Shown here: in pieces, positions 37,198-46,506 of the stretch | Layout: each line of letters opens with the position of its first letter | Position numbering within the stretch: position 1 is the stretch's first letter | Source of the DNA: Prevotella sp. OH937_COT-195 | GTDB lineage: Bacteria; Bacteroidota; Bacteroidia; Bacteroidales; Bacteroidaceae | Assembly (NCBI RefSeq): GCF_003932845.1 | Contig: NZ_RQZH01000003.1 | Location: 62,001-126,000, forward strand | Direction of reading: 5' to 3' | Length of the DNA stretch: 64,000 nt | Translations under genes and position numbers: made by a program | Notes under the pieces: model-generated | The model's input: the letters and a program-made list of their open reading frames with translations, nothing else | Told to the model about the DNA's origin: nothing | Database searches by the model: none

Positions 37198-38547
37198 ATG
37201 CAATCATTCATTATCGAAGGAGGACACACGTTGAGCGGTACAATAGTGCCACAAGGAGCCAAAAACGAGGCTTTGCAGGTGATTTGTGCCTCGCTGCTGA
37301 CAACAGAGGAGGTGCGAATAACTAATGTTCCGAACATTCTCGACGTAAACAACCTTATACAACTGCTGCGAGACATCGGGGTGGAAGTTAATAAACAAGG
37401 GGAGAACGATTATATATTCCAAACGAGAAACCTGAACCACGAATTTCTCGGCAGCGACGCTTTCGTGCAGAAATGTGCCGCACTGCGAGGTTCGGTAATG
37501 ATGATGGGACCGTTGTTGGCACGCTTCGGGAAAGCCGTGGTGGCAGAACCGGGAGGTGACAAAATAGGACGGCGGCGGCTCGACACCCACTTCCTCGGTT
37601 TCAAAAATCTCGGGGCGCATTTCGAATTCAACAAAAAACAGAACGTGTACGAGATACAGGCACTGCCCGGATACAACAACGAAGACGGCGGAAAAAGGTG
37701 TAACTCGCTGCGCGGAACATATATGTTGCTCGACGAGGCAAGCGTGACGGGAACGGCAAACATAATCATGGCGTCAGTACTTGCCGAAGGTAAAACAACA
37801 ATATACAATGCCGCATGCGAACCATACATACAGCAACTGTGCAAAATGCTCAACGGAATGGGAGCACGCATAGAAGGTATTGGCAGCAACCTGATTACGA
37901 TAGACGGAGTGGAATCGCTCCACGGCACCAACCACAGAATACTGCCTGACATGATAGAGGTTGGGTCGTTCATCGGCATGGCGGCAATGATAGGCGACGG
38001 CATACGCATCAAGGACGTGTCGGTACATAACCTCGGTATAATACCCGAGGCATTCCGCCGCCTCGGAGTGGAGATAATAACCGACGGCGACGACCTCGTC
38101 ATACCGCATCAGGAACATTATGTGGTGGATTCGTTCATCGACGGTTCCATAATGACACTTGCCGATGCACCGTGGCCGGGACTCACACCCGACCTCATCT
38201 CGGTGCTGCTCGTGGTGGCGACACAGGCATGCGGTTCGGTGCTCATACATCAAAAGATGTTCGAGAGCAGACTGTTTTTCGTAGATAAACTGATTGACAT
38301 GGGGGCGCAGATAATCCTATGCGACCCGCACAGAGCCGTGGTTGTGGGACACGACCGCAAGAAACAACTGCGTGCCGGACGAATGACAAGTCCCGACATA
38401 CGCGCAGGCATTGCATTGCTAATTGCTGCACTAACGGCAGGCGGAACCAGCAGGATAGACAACATCGGGCAGATTGACCGGGGGTACGAAAACATCGAAG
38501 CACGCCTCAATGCACTTGGAGCACGCATAACACGGGTAGAAAACTGA
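37198..38547 (+). CDS. murA: UDP-N-acetylglucosamine 1-carboxyvinyltransferase, Asp-type active site
   Basis: 449 residues. FIIEGGHTLSGTIVPQGAKNEA is the start, here cited as GGHTLSG and GAKNEA. The catalytic loop reads PGGDKIGRRRLDTH, with Asp121 where Escherichia coli MurA has Cys115. The first committed step of peptidoglycan synthesis is conserved, but Cys-to-Asp enzymes are not alkylated by fosfomycin, so intrinsic resistance is expected. It lies between DUF4290 and rimM with gaps of 13 and 3 bases. Confidence 0.95.
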   Translation: MQSFIIEGGHTLSGTIVPQGAKNEALQVICASLLTTEEVRITNVPNILDVNNLIQLLRDIGVEVNKQGENDYIFQTRNLNHEFLGSDAFVQKCAALRGSVMMMGPLLARFGKAVVAEPGGDKIGRRRLDTHFLGFKNLGAHFEFNKKQNVYEIQALPGYNNEDGGKRCNSLRGTYMLLDEASVTGTANIIMASVLAEGKTTIYNAACEPYIQQLCKMLNGMGARIEGIGSNLITIDGVESLHGTNHRILPDMIEVGSFIGMAAMIGDGIRIKDVSVHNLGIIPEAFRRLGVEIITDGDDLVIPHQEHYVVDSFIDGSIMTLADAPWPGLTPDLISVLLVVATQACGSVLIHQKMFESRLFFVDKLIDMGAQIILCDPHRAVVVGHDRKKQLRAGRMTSPDIRAGIALLIAALTAGGTSRIDNIGQIDRGYENIEARLNALGARITRVEN

Positions 38548-38550
38548 GAC

Positions 38551-39072
38551 ATGATACACGAAGAAGAGGTATATCGTATAGGGAAAATAGGCAAAACGCA
38601 CGGCGTACGCGGAGAAGTCACGATGATGTTCGACGACGACGTATTCGACCGCGTGGATGCAGAATATGTAATACTTAAAACAGAAGGCATACTCGTTCCT
38701 TTCTTTTTTGACGAATACCGCTTCCGCTCGGACGAAACAGCAATCGTAAAGTTTTGCGACATAGACACACAGGAGCAGGCAAGACAACTGACAAACTGCG
38801 AAGTGTTCTTCCCGAGAAATCTCTCCGACAGCGGCAACGGCGAATACAGCCTTACCGAGTTGGTGGGTTTCGAAATAAAAGATTGTATATATAATAAGGT
38901 AATAGGAACCGTATGCGGCATTGATGACGCAACGACCAACATACTTTTCGTGGTAAAGACAGAAACCGGAGGCAATTTGCTTATACCGGCATCGCCCGAA
39001 CTGATAAGGGAAATCGACGCCGACGGCAAAACGATAATAATGACACTGCCCGAGGGACTGCTCGAAATATAG
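38551..39072 (+). CDS. rimM: Ribosome maturation factor RimM
   Basis: 173 residues. The N-terminus YRIGKIGKTHGVRGEVTMM and the C-terminal PRC-barrel region (LVGFEIKD...LLIPASPELIREID) fit RimM, which helps mature the 30S head with S19. It begins three bases after murA and ends 11 bases before dxr. Confidence 0.93.
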   Translation: MIHEEEVYRIGKIGKTHGVRGEVTMMFDDDVFDRVDAEYVILKTEGILVPFFFDEYRFRSDETAIVKFCDIDTQEQARQLTNCEVFFPRNLSDSGNGEYSLTELVGFEIKDCIYNKVIGTVCGIDDATTNILFVVKTETGGNLLIPASPELIREIDADGKTIIMTLPEGLLEI

Positions 39073-39083
39073 ACATTACAGAA

Positions 39084-40238
39084 ATGGAAAAGAAAAAACA
39101 AATAGCCATATTAGGCTCGACAGGCAGCATCGGCACACAGGCATTGCAGGTGATAGAGGAGCATGCTGACTTGTACGAAGTATATTGTCTTACGGCGAAC
39201 AACCGCGTAAAGGAACTCGTCGAACAGGCAAGACGCTTCCATCCGGCAGCCGTGGTTATTGCCAACGAGGCAAGATACGACGAACTGCGGGAGATGCTCG
39301 GCGACCTGCCGGAAATAAAGATATATGCCGGAGCACGAGCCATTGACGAGATTGTCGAGGCCGACCCGATAGACATTGTGCTGACGGCAATGGTGGGCTT
39401 TGCAGGTCTTTCACCGACAATCCGCGCCATAAAGGCAAGAAAAAAGATTTGTCTTGCCAACAAAGAGACACTCGTGGTGGCGGGCGAACTGATAACAAGA
39501 TTAGCAATGGAGAACCAAGCTCCGATACTACCGGTTGACAGCGAGCACTCGGCAATATTCCAAAGCATTGTTGGCGAGGGCGACAATGTCATAGAGAAAA
39601 TTCTGCTGACTGCCTCGGGAGGACCGTTCCGACTGATGACAATGGAGCAGATTGCAGGGGTTACGAAAACCGATGCCCTGAAACACCCGACTTGGGACAT
39701 GGGAGCAAAGATAACGATAGACTCTGCAACGATGATGAACAAGGGCTTCGAGGTAATCGAAGCAAAATGGCTCTTCGGCGTGGAGGCAGACAAAATACAG
39801 GTTCTCGTACACCCACAATCGATAGTTCACAGTGCCGTACAGTTCTGCGACGGCTCGGTAAAAGCGCAACTCGGCGTGCCGGACATGCGACTGCCGATAC
39901 AATATGCTTTCTCGTTCCCCGACAGGCTCACTCTTACCGGCGACCGTCTCGACCTGTTCAAACAGCCTCTCGAGTTCTTTGAACCCGACCTCGGTAAATT
40001 CCGCTGCCTCGCACTCGCTTTCGAAGCAATAGAGCGTGGAGGCAACATGCCGTGCATAATGAATGCAGCCAACGAGATAGTAAACCGTGCCTTCCTTGAA
40101 GACCGTTGCTCGTTCCCGCGAATTGCCGAAACGATAGAGTGTACCATGCAACGCGCAACATTCGTTGCCGAACCCGACTACGACATATACATCGAGACCG
40201 ACCGCGAAGCAAGGCGCATCGCAACGGAACTAATTTAA
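39084..40238 (+). CDS. dxr: 1-deoxy-D-xylulose 5-phosphate reductoisomerase
   Basis: 384 residues. NADPH site ILGSTGSIGTQAL, substrate and metal site blocks ANKETLVVAGE, PVDSEHSAIFQ and MMNKGFEVIEAKWLF are all intact. It carries out the second step of the MEP pathway, showing with ispF that this organism makes IPP and DMAPP by that route. This matters for the idi gene on the mobile element, which is therefore not needed for basic isoprenoid supply. Confidence 0.96.
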   Translation: MEKKKQIAILGSTGSIGTQALQVIEEHADLYEVYCLTANNRVKELVEQARRFHPAAVVIANEARYDELREMLGDLPEIKIYAGARAIDEIVEADPIDIVLTAMVGFAGLSPTIRAIKARKKICLANKETLVVAGELITRLAMENQAPILPVDSEHSAIFQSIVGEGDNVIEKILLTASGGPFRLMTMEQIAGVTKTDALKHPTWDMGAKITIDSATMMNKGFEVIEAKWLFGVEADKIQVLVHPQSIVHSAVQFCDGSVKAQLGVPDMRLPIQYAFSFPDRLTLTGDRLDLFKQPLEFFEPDLGKFRCLALAFEAIERGGNMPCIMNAANEIVNRAFLEDRCSFPRIAETIECTMQRATFVAEPDYDIYIETDREARRIATELI

Positions 40239-40346
40239 TATATAAAACAGAATCTCCTGCAAACCGGAAGGAGCAAGCAATAAACCGAAAGTCTTTCCCG
40301 GAGACGGAGAAATAAACAATAACACCGTAACACATATTTTTAACAC

Positions 40347-41756
40347 ATGGAAGTTTTCTTAATCAGACTGCTGCAATTTGTGCTGGCAATCTCACTCTTG
40401 GTGCTGCTTCACGAGGGAGGGCACTTCTTTTTTTCAAAACTTTTCGGAGTGCGGGTAGAGAAATTCTACCTCTTCTTCGACCCTTGGTTTCATCTTTTCA
40501 AGTTCAAACCGAAGAAATCCGACACCACATACGGCATCGGGTGGCTGCCATTGGGAGGCTACTGTAAAATCTCGGGAATGATTGACGAGAGTTTCGATAC
40601 CGAACAAATGAAAAAACCTGCACAGCCGTGGGAGTTCCGTACAAAACCCGCATGGCAGAGACTGCTAATAATGACAGGCGGCGTACTTGTCAACTTTGTC
40701 CTTGCATTGTTCATCTACTCTATGGTGCTTTTTACATGGGGCGATTCGTATTTCGACACGAAAGATTTCACAATGGGCTGGAAATTCAACACCGAGGCAA
40801 AGGAACTCGGTTTCCGCGACCATGACATTCTCGTGGGCTTCGACGGCAAGGAGTTCGGAAAGTTCAACGTTGACGTATATCGCAACATCACCGATGCAAA
40901 GACGGTACAAGTGATAAGAAACACAACCGACGCAACGGGGAAAGTGACCGGAAGCAAGAAAATAGACATCGCCATGCCCGAAGATATGAGTCTGTTGGCA
41001 ATGCTAAAGAACGAACCGGTGTTCGCACGCCCTTTCGTACCTGCAGAGATTGACAGCGTAATGCCCGGTTCGCCGGCAGAAAAAGTAGGGATAAGAAAAG
41101 GCGACCGCCTGCTTGCCATAAACGGCAAGGCAATAGACTCGTGGAACGAATTCAAATTCGAGCATGGCGTACTTACCGATATGCTTGCCGCTGCCGTGTC
41201 GCATGCCGACTCCATGAAGGTGCGCACCGTCACGGTTAGCGTGGCACGAGGAAAGGCAGGGCGCGACACGCTGAACACCACGCTGACCATGACACCGGAT
41301 TTGCTGCTCGGCGTGGGACAGACAAGCATAGCGAAATACTACAAGCCGGTGAATGTGGAATATGGTTTCATAGAGAGCATACCCGCAGGAATTGCCTATG
41401 GCTGGAACACCTTGGCAGGATATGTCGGCGACATGCGCTACATCTTCTCCGCCGAAGGGGCGAAATCGCTCGGCGGATTCGGGGCTATTGGCAGCCTCTT
41501 CCCGCCTACTTGGGACTGGCATTCGTTCTGGCTGATGACGGCATTCTTGTCAATCATCCTCGCTTTCATGAACATTCTTCCCATTCCGGCACTCGATGGC
41601 GGACACGTTCTATTCCTGCTTTACGAGATGATAACACGCCGCAAGCCATCGGAAAAATTCCTCATATATGCCGAGTATGCCGGTTTCGGAATACTCATTC
41701 TGCTCATGGTGGTTGCCAATCTCAATGACATACTGCGCTGGCTGGGCTATTTTTAA
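40347..41756 (+). CDS. rseP: RseP-type site-2 intramembrane metalloprotease
   Basis: 469 residues. The first membrane helix carries LLHEGGHFFFSKLFGVRVEKF, cited here as HEGGH (HExxH). The PDZ domain is around residues 225-330 (VMPGSPAEKVGIRKGDRLLAINGK), and the second motif is IPALDGGHVLF. It cleaves membrane anti-sigma factors or signal-peptide remnants. Its TAA stop overlaps the first bases of a 197-bp inverted-repeat element, which may act as its 3' end. Confidence 0.93.
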   Translation: MEVFLIRLLQFVLAISLLVLLHEGGHFFFSKLFGVRVEKFYLFFDPWFHLFKFKPKKSDTTYGIGWLPLGGYCKISGMIDESFDTEQMKKPAQPWEFRTKPAWQRLLIMTGGVLVNFVLALFIYSMVLFTWGDSYFDTKDFTMGWKFNTEAKELGFRDHDILVGFDGKEFGKFNVDVYRNITDAKTVQVIRNTTDATGKVTGSKKIDIAMPEDMSLLAMLKNEPVFARPFVPAEIDSVMPGSPAEKVGIRKGDRLLAINGKAIDSWNEFKFEHGVLTDMLAAAVSHADSMKVRTVTVSVARGKAGRDTLNTTLTMTPDLLLGVGQTSIAKYYKPVNVEYGFIESIPAGIAYGWNTLAGYVGDMRYIFSAEGAKSLGGFGAIGSLFPPTWDWHSFWLMTAFLSIILAFMNILPIPALDGGHVLFLLYEMITRRKPSEKFLIYAEYAGFGILILLMVVANLNDILRWLGYF

Positions 41757-41952
41757 ACCCGAATCGGTCATTAGAGTCTGAACATTTTTGTTCGATTGCC
41801 GAGCAGGCTGTTTGTCTTTCTATCGAAGGTGTGGCAGAGCCACATCGAGTTAGAAAGACAGACAGGATGCAAACAAGCGAATAAAAGATGGCAGGAAGCA
41901 AGACTGTCAATAGGAAATGATGGTTTTTGTAACCTAATGACCGGTTTTGAGT
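41756..41952 (-). repeat. 197-bp element with terminal inverted repeats, copy 3 (inverted)
   Basis: Ends AACCCGAATCGGTCATTAGA and CCTAATGACCGGTTTTGAGT. Compared with copy 1 the element is in the opposite orientation and its centre has diverged widely, yet the hairpin is kept: CTGTTTGTCTTTCTA pairs with TTAGAAAGACAGACAG (41808-41865) and TGTGGC pairs with GCCACA. The total length is again 197 bases. It begins inside the rseP stop codon. Confidence 0.8.
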
Positions 41953-41982
41953 AAATATTAACAATAAATAAACATCACTATA

Positions 41983-42501
41983 ATGCAATATATCATAATC
42001 ACATTCATTGCTTTCTTCATTCTGCGATTGGTTTCTCTGTCGTTTTCAATACGCAACGAAAAACTACTGTTGAAAAAGGGAGCGGTACAATACGGCAAGT
42101 TCAACTCGCTACTGTTGACATTTGCGCACATAGCATATTATTTCGCAACACTATATGAAGCATATACCAAAGGGGGCGATTTCAATACCATCTCTGTGGC
42201 CGGTATCGGTGTAATGGCATTTGCATACGGCATGCTGTTCTATGTCATCTACAAACTGAGAGATGTATGGACGGTGAAACTATACATCGTACCAAATCAA
42301 CGCATCGAGCGTAGTTTTCTGTTCAGAACCGTACGTCACCCAAACTACTTTCTGAACATCATTCCCGAGCTTATAGGCGTGGCACTACTATGTAACGCTT
42401 GGCTTACATTAAGCATCGGACTTCCGCTCTATATGTTACTTCTCCTTATCCGCATCCGACAAGAGGAAGAGGCCATGAAAGGAATGTTAGACAAACTATA
42501 A
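41983..42501 (+). CDS. Isoprenylcysteine carboxyl methyltransferase (ICMT)-family membrane protein
   Basis: 172 residues with about four to five membrane helices. The C-terminal block VPNQRIERSFLFRTVRHPNYF with an ELIGVAL helix is the SAM-binding pattern of the ICMT/PEMT family. Bacterial members methylate lipids or unknown substrates, not necessarily prenyl-cysteine. It lies 30 bases after the repeat element copy 3 and is convergent with the helicase gene. Confidence 0.8.
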   Translation: MQYIIITFIAFFILRLVSLSFSIRNEKLLLKKGAVQYGKFNSLLLTFAHIAYYFATLYEAYTKGGDFNTISVAGIGVMAFAYGMLFYVIYKLRDVWTVKLYIVPNQRIERSFLFRTVRHPNYFLNIIPELIGVALLCNAWLTLSIGLPLYMLLLLIRIRQEEEAMKGMLDKL

Positions 42502-42626
42502 ATCAACATCACCTGCTTCCAACAAATCGGTTTGGCAGTTCTGCGGATATATGAATTATGTAGAGCATCACACAAAATAATGTTTTCTACTTTATATTTT
42601 CGACAGATAAAAACCACGAAAAGCAT

Positions 42627-42689
42627 TTATCCACAATCGGCAATTAGAATAGTTTGACTGTCTTATTCCCAATTACCCATTGTGGATAA
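42627..42689. repeat. Inverted pair of perfect DnaA-box sequences in a convergent spacer
   Basis: TTATCCACA at 42627-42635 and its complement TGTGGATAA at 42681-42689 sit in a longer 13-base inverted repeat, ATTTATCCACAAT and ATTGTGGATAAAT. The surrounding spacer (42502-42805) is AT-rich and has no gene. Two boxes are few for an origin, so this could be a DnaA-binding control or titration site. Confidence 0.55.
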
Positions 42690-42805
42690 ATATTATTATG
42701 AATGTTGCTACTTTGGATTTCTTTACCGACAGATTCTTTGAAAGTATGTTTCTATATGTGCATCATAAAGTATTTCCTTAACATCATAAACAGTCATGGA
42801 AATAA

Positions 42806-45800
42806 TCAAACCTCCTCAATACTCTCCACCAACTGTCTGAATATATCATTTCGGATTATCGTGCTACGATTTCCGGTTATTATCAATCGTTCCCTCGCCC
42901 TCGTCAGCACCACATTGAGTTTGCGGTCTATGGTAATGCCGTCTTCATCGAAGCAGTTGGCGGTAAGGAAATCGAGTTGGTAAGGGTTCTGTACCGTAAA
43001 CGAAAAGATTATTATGTCGCGCTGCGAGCCTTGGTAACGCTCCACGGTATCTATGACAATGTCGCACAGCGGTGCTATGCCGAGTTTCTCCGTCTCTCGC
43101 CGTATAACGGCAATCTGATTACGGTACGGCACTATTACGCCCACCGTATGCTGCGGACTGAAATTGTCTCGGTATTCCTCGTATATGTTTTTAAGTTCTT
43201 GTGCCACGATTGCAGCCTCGCTCACGTTCACCTTGTCGGACTGCCCCGGTTCGCGACAATCGTCGGATGGAATAAATATAATGCGCCGTTTCGGATCCGA
43301 CGGTTCGAGTTGATGTGGCAGTGGCACGGCTGTAACGTTCTCGCGGGCATAGAACATGCTGCACGGGAAACGTGCTATGTCCGGGTGCATGCGTCCCTGA
43401 CGGTTCAGCACGCCGATGAAGCGTTCCCTGCCTGCACGCCTTTCAATCCGCAACAGTCGCTCGAACAGGCTGTTGCGACAATCATCGAGACAAATGTCGC
43501 GCAGGCATTTTTCCTCCACCCTGCTGTCTGCCGCACTTTGCTGTACCACCGCCGGCAGTTGTTTGTGGTCGCCTATTAGTACGAAACGTTCCACTCCCGT
43601 TGTACCATCGGCATCACACCGGCTTAGTAATCCGATTATGTCCGGCTCAAGAATCTGACTTGCCTCGTCTATCACGGCAAGCGAGAAATGCTTCAGCGAT
43701 AACAGTTCCTCGTGCAACGACATTGTGGTCGTCGTACCGACAATGACTCTCGTCGATACAAGCAGTTGCCGCATTCCGTTCAAGGTAGCATCGCTGCATA
43801 CGGCATTGCAGAAAAGGCGGTCGCGGAAACGCGGGTCGCAGCGGTACGGCGAGCCGATTCGCAGATAGTCGATGCCGGCGTCATCCAGCATCGAGCATAT
43901 CTCGTCAACCGCACGGTTGGTGTATGACATAAGCAGCAGCGATGTATGTGTGCCGGCAGCGAGTTCTCCCTCTACGAGGCTGCGCAACGTTTTTGAAGTC
44001 TTGCCCGTCCCCGGCGGACCGATGATGAGGAAATAGTCCTTCGACGAAAGTGCACGCCGCGTAATATCATCGTCTTCGTCAACATCTTCGCCAAGCGGTT
44101 CTCTCTGTGCCAACATCAGGTCGCGGAACGCTTTCGGTGCATTTATGAAGTTATGCAAGGCATGAATCTTGCTGCTTTGCGACAAGTCGCCCGCAGAATG
44201 TTCCACGGCATACACCGCGTCAGAGTGTGGCACAAGTACCGTCGGGTTTTGCTGCCCGTTGCTCAAAGCCACGGTAATTCTGTCTGTCGTCATTTCCGTC
44301 AAGCAACCTTTGTACAAGATGCTTCGCCTCACATCCGGCACGTCATTGTATTCATACAGATAGACAGCATCACCAACACGGAAGTTAGGGAGGAAATCAT
44401 CGCCCTGCGCAGGGGCATGGAGAGTTATCATGTCGAAGCCCCTATACGGATCGCTCCTCTCCTTCGCCACAATCTTCAAACCGGTGTAAATGTTTCCCGT
44501 CTCGCGTTTCTCCGCCTGCGGCATATTCCACAAGTCGGCTGCCGCCGAACCGATACCCTCTTGTAGTCCGAGTCTTGCCACCCTTTGCTCTCTGAACAAA
44601 AATGTCATCATGCGACAGAAATAGTCATGTTCGAGTGCGGTAAGATTGTGCAGCGGGCCGAGCAAGGCATGCAGTTGCGGCAGTTGGTAGCGCACGTAAA
44701 GTGTGTCGGTGCATTTGTTCTCATTCAACACATCGGGTGTCAGCATAGGCAATATTGTCGCAAATCCTTTGTCGGCTGTAAACATGTCGAGAGCAACCAT
44801 TCGGTTGCGCATCTTTATCGCTTCGCGGAATAGTCCCTGATAAAAATTCATCGCCACCAATCCTTCGTTCGGCGGATACTTGGAGTATAGCAGATGCATG
44901 TTTACCCTGTCTTTCCCAAGGTCGAAATTATACTTCAACACACCATAGTACAGCAACATCTGGACATAGTTATCCTCGAGTTGCACGCCGTGCCTGTCTC
45001 TACGGTGCGTCTCAATGTTCCAATTCTTTCCCGATTTTTGCTCCACGAGTACTTTCATGTCTGCACTCATAAGGTCTATGCGTCCCGACATGCCGAGTTT
45101 CTCGCACACGAACGATGGTTCGAGCAATGCCTTGTCTGTATCGAACGGAACCATTTTGTCATTACGCAACACTTCTATTGCTTTCGTGATATTCTCCGCT
45201 TGTCTCCGCGCATCGTTGACAAATGTCTCGGCATTGAAGTCGCTGCATGTGGCAAATGCCAATGCCTTGTCGCGGAAGTTGTGACGTATGGTGTCGTTGA
45301 CTTTCGTCGCAGGTGCATTGATTGTGTCATCCAATACCGCGCTTGCAAGGTTTCCGAGCAATATTGGCTGTGTGTTTGGCGGTGCGCCGAACCTTTTAAC
45401 GATGTAGTTCAGCGGACTGCGACCATACGACTTAAAGCACGATGCGATGGTGCTTATGTCTATCAAAAAATCGGGTTCTATTACTATTATCGACGGTTGC
45501 AGATAGTGCACTCCGCCGTGGTCGGCACGCGACGAGCGACTGTCAAGCAAATTCACCTGCATACCGGCGTGCAGTATCGGTTGCAAGTATCGCAAGTGTT
45601 CTGCCGATATGTCAACCATTATGCCCGATGCGTTGCCGATGTCATCGGCGGTGGCTGAAAACGAAGTGTCGGCAATACTGTCAACGATACACCTGACATA
45701 CGGATAACGTTCGCGCTTCGCCTCTTCCTTACGCTCAATTTTCTCCGGCATCACCTGTGGCAGCAGTCTCATGACTGATGCCGGGACATGACAAGAGAAC

Positions 45801-46135
45801 ACTGCCGAAATGAATATGCAAAGCGAGCGCACGTCGTATAGCAACTGTACGGGCGTTACCGGCTCGCACCTGTTGCTGTGTCGGCGCATTGCCTGTATGT
45901 CTGTTACGTCGCTCACGGCAATCCCGTGCCGCTTGCAAAGATAATCAACTTGGGCAAAAAGATTGCCGTAAGCCTGTTTTGTGTCGGCAACTCCTGCCGC
46001 GCATGCCATCACAAGTGTCTCATGGGCATGCCTCAACAATTTCGGACAAAGACGCAAATACTCGTCTTCGTCTTTCGTTTTGTTCACGGCATAGGCTATT
46101 TGCGCCGCTCTTTCAAATAATTCTTCCGGACACAT
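42806..46135 (-). CDS. Dna2-like nuclease-helicase (PD-(D/E)xK nuclease plus SF1B helicase)
   Basis: 1109 residues. A nuclease-like centre at about residues 335-370 has GMSGRIDLM followed by LVEQKSGK (D-x..-ExK). The helicase begins near 705: IIGPPGTGKTSKTL (motif I), LAVIDEASQILEPD (II), LIGDHKQLPAVV (III), VERYQGSQRDIIIFS (V) and NVVLTRARERLIITGN (VI). This resembles Dna2/Cas4-helicase fusions that process DNA ends. The first 300 residues are not recognisable. It stands alone on its strand between two spacers, beside an AlbA_2 gene and a mobile element, which hints at a genome-maintenance or defence role (inference). Confidence 0.85.
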   Translation of the reverse strand: MCPEELFERAAQIAYAVNKTKDEDEYLRLCPKLLRHAHETLVMACAAGVADTKQAYGNLFAQVDYLCKRHGIAVSDVTDIQAMRRHSNRCEPVTPVQLLYDVRSLCIFISAVFSCHVPASVMRLLPQVMPEKIERKEEAKRERYPYVRCIVDSIADTSFSATADDIGNASGIMVDISAEHLRYLQPILHAGMQVNLLDSRSSRADHGGVHYLQPSIIVIEPDFLIDISTIASCFKSYGRSPLNYIVKRFGAPPNTQPILLGNLASAVLDDTINAPATKVNDTIRHNFRDKALAFATCSDFNAETFVNDARRQAENITKAIEVLRNDKMVPFDTDKALLEPSFVCEKLGMSGRIDLMSADMKVLVEQKSGKNWNIETHRRDRHGVQLEDNYVQMLLYYGVLKYNFDLGKDRVNMHLLYSKYPPNEGLVAMNFYQGLFREAIKMRNRMVALDMFTADKGFATILPMLTPDVLNENKCTDTLYVRYQLPQLHALLGPLHNLTALEHDYFCRMMTFLFREQRVARLGLQEGIGSAAADLWNMPQAEKRETGNIYTGLKIVAKERSDPYRGFDMITLHAPAQGDDFLPNFRVGDAVYLYEYNDVPDVRRSILYKGCLTEMTTDRITVALSNGQQNPTVLVPHSDAVYAVEHSAGDLSQSSKIHALHNFINAPKAFRDLMLAQREPLGEDVDEDDDITRRALSSKDYFLIIGPPGTGKTSKTLRSLVEGELAAGTHTSLLLMSYTNRAVDEICSMLDDAGIDYLRIGSPYRCDPRFRDRLFCNAVCSDATLNGMRQLLVSTRVIVGTTTTMSLHEELLSLKHFSLAVIDEASQILEPDIIGLLSRCDADGTTGVERFVLIGDHKQLPAVVQQSAADSRVEEKCLRDICLDDCRNSLFERLLRIERRAGRERFIGVLNRQGRMHPDIARFPCSMFYARENVTAVPLPHQLEPSDPKRRIIFIPSDDCREPGQSDKVNVSEAAIVAQELKNIYEEYRDNFSPQHTVGVIVPYRNQIAVIRRETEKLGIAPLCDIVIDTVERYQGSQRDIIIFSFTVQNPYQLDFLTANCFDEDGITIDRKLNVVLTRARERLIITGNRSTIIRNDIFRQLVESIEEV

Positions 46136-46506
46136 GATTCTTTTAGATAGAAAACGTTCGTAAACAATGCCATATCAAAATTTCTTTGGAAATCAACCGA
46201 TTACCCATAAGACAAACAAGAACAGGGTATATTTTGGAAACGATAGGACTTATATATTCCTACACATTTTACACAAATCCAAAGAACACTCTTAATGGTT
46301 GCAAAGGAACAAAATAATACTCAGACTCCCCAAAAAATCTCGGATTATTTGTACCTTTTTATATACTGAGTTCTTTACTTCGACTTAACTTTCGACTAAA
46401 TCAAATCAAAACTTCAACCAATTCCATACATGCAAATGAATAGAAAGAAGTCTTTATCCAAAGGCATTTCAGCATATCGTAAGTTGTGAGTTCGACTAAA
46501 CTTCGA
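46136..46506. other. Gene-free spacer with TTCGACTAAA repeats
   Basis: AT-rich. TTCGACTTAA/TTCGACTAAA pairs occur near 46379-46402 and again at 46489-46513, two direct copies at each site. No open frame is credible. The helicase promoter should be here, but I find no clean -33/-7 pair. Confidence 0.5.

Noticed and set aside
42627..42689. Terminator for the convergent ICMT and helicase genes
   Set aside because: The inverted repeat has a loop of about 45 bases and no T-run, and its core is an exact DnaA box.
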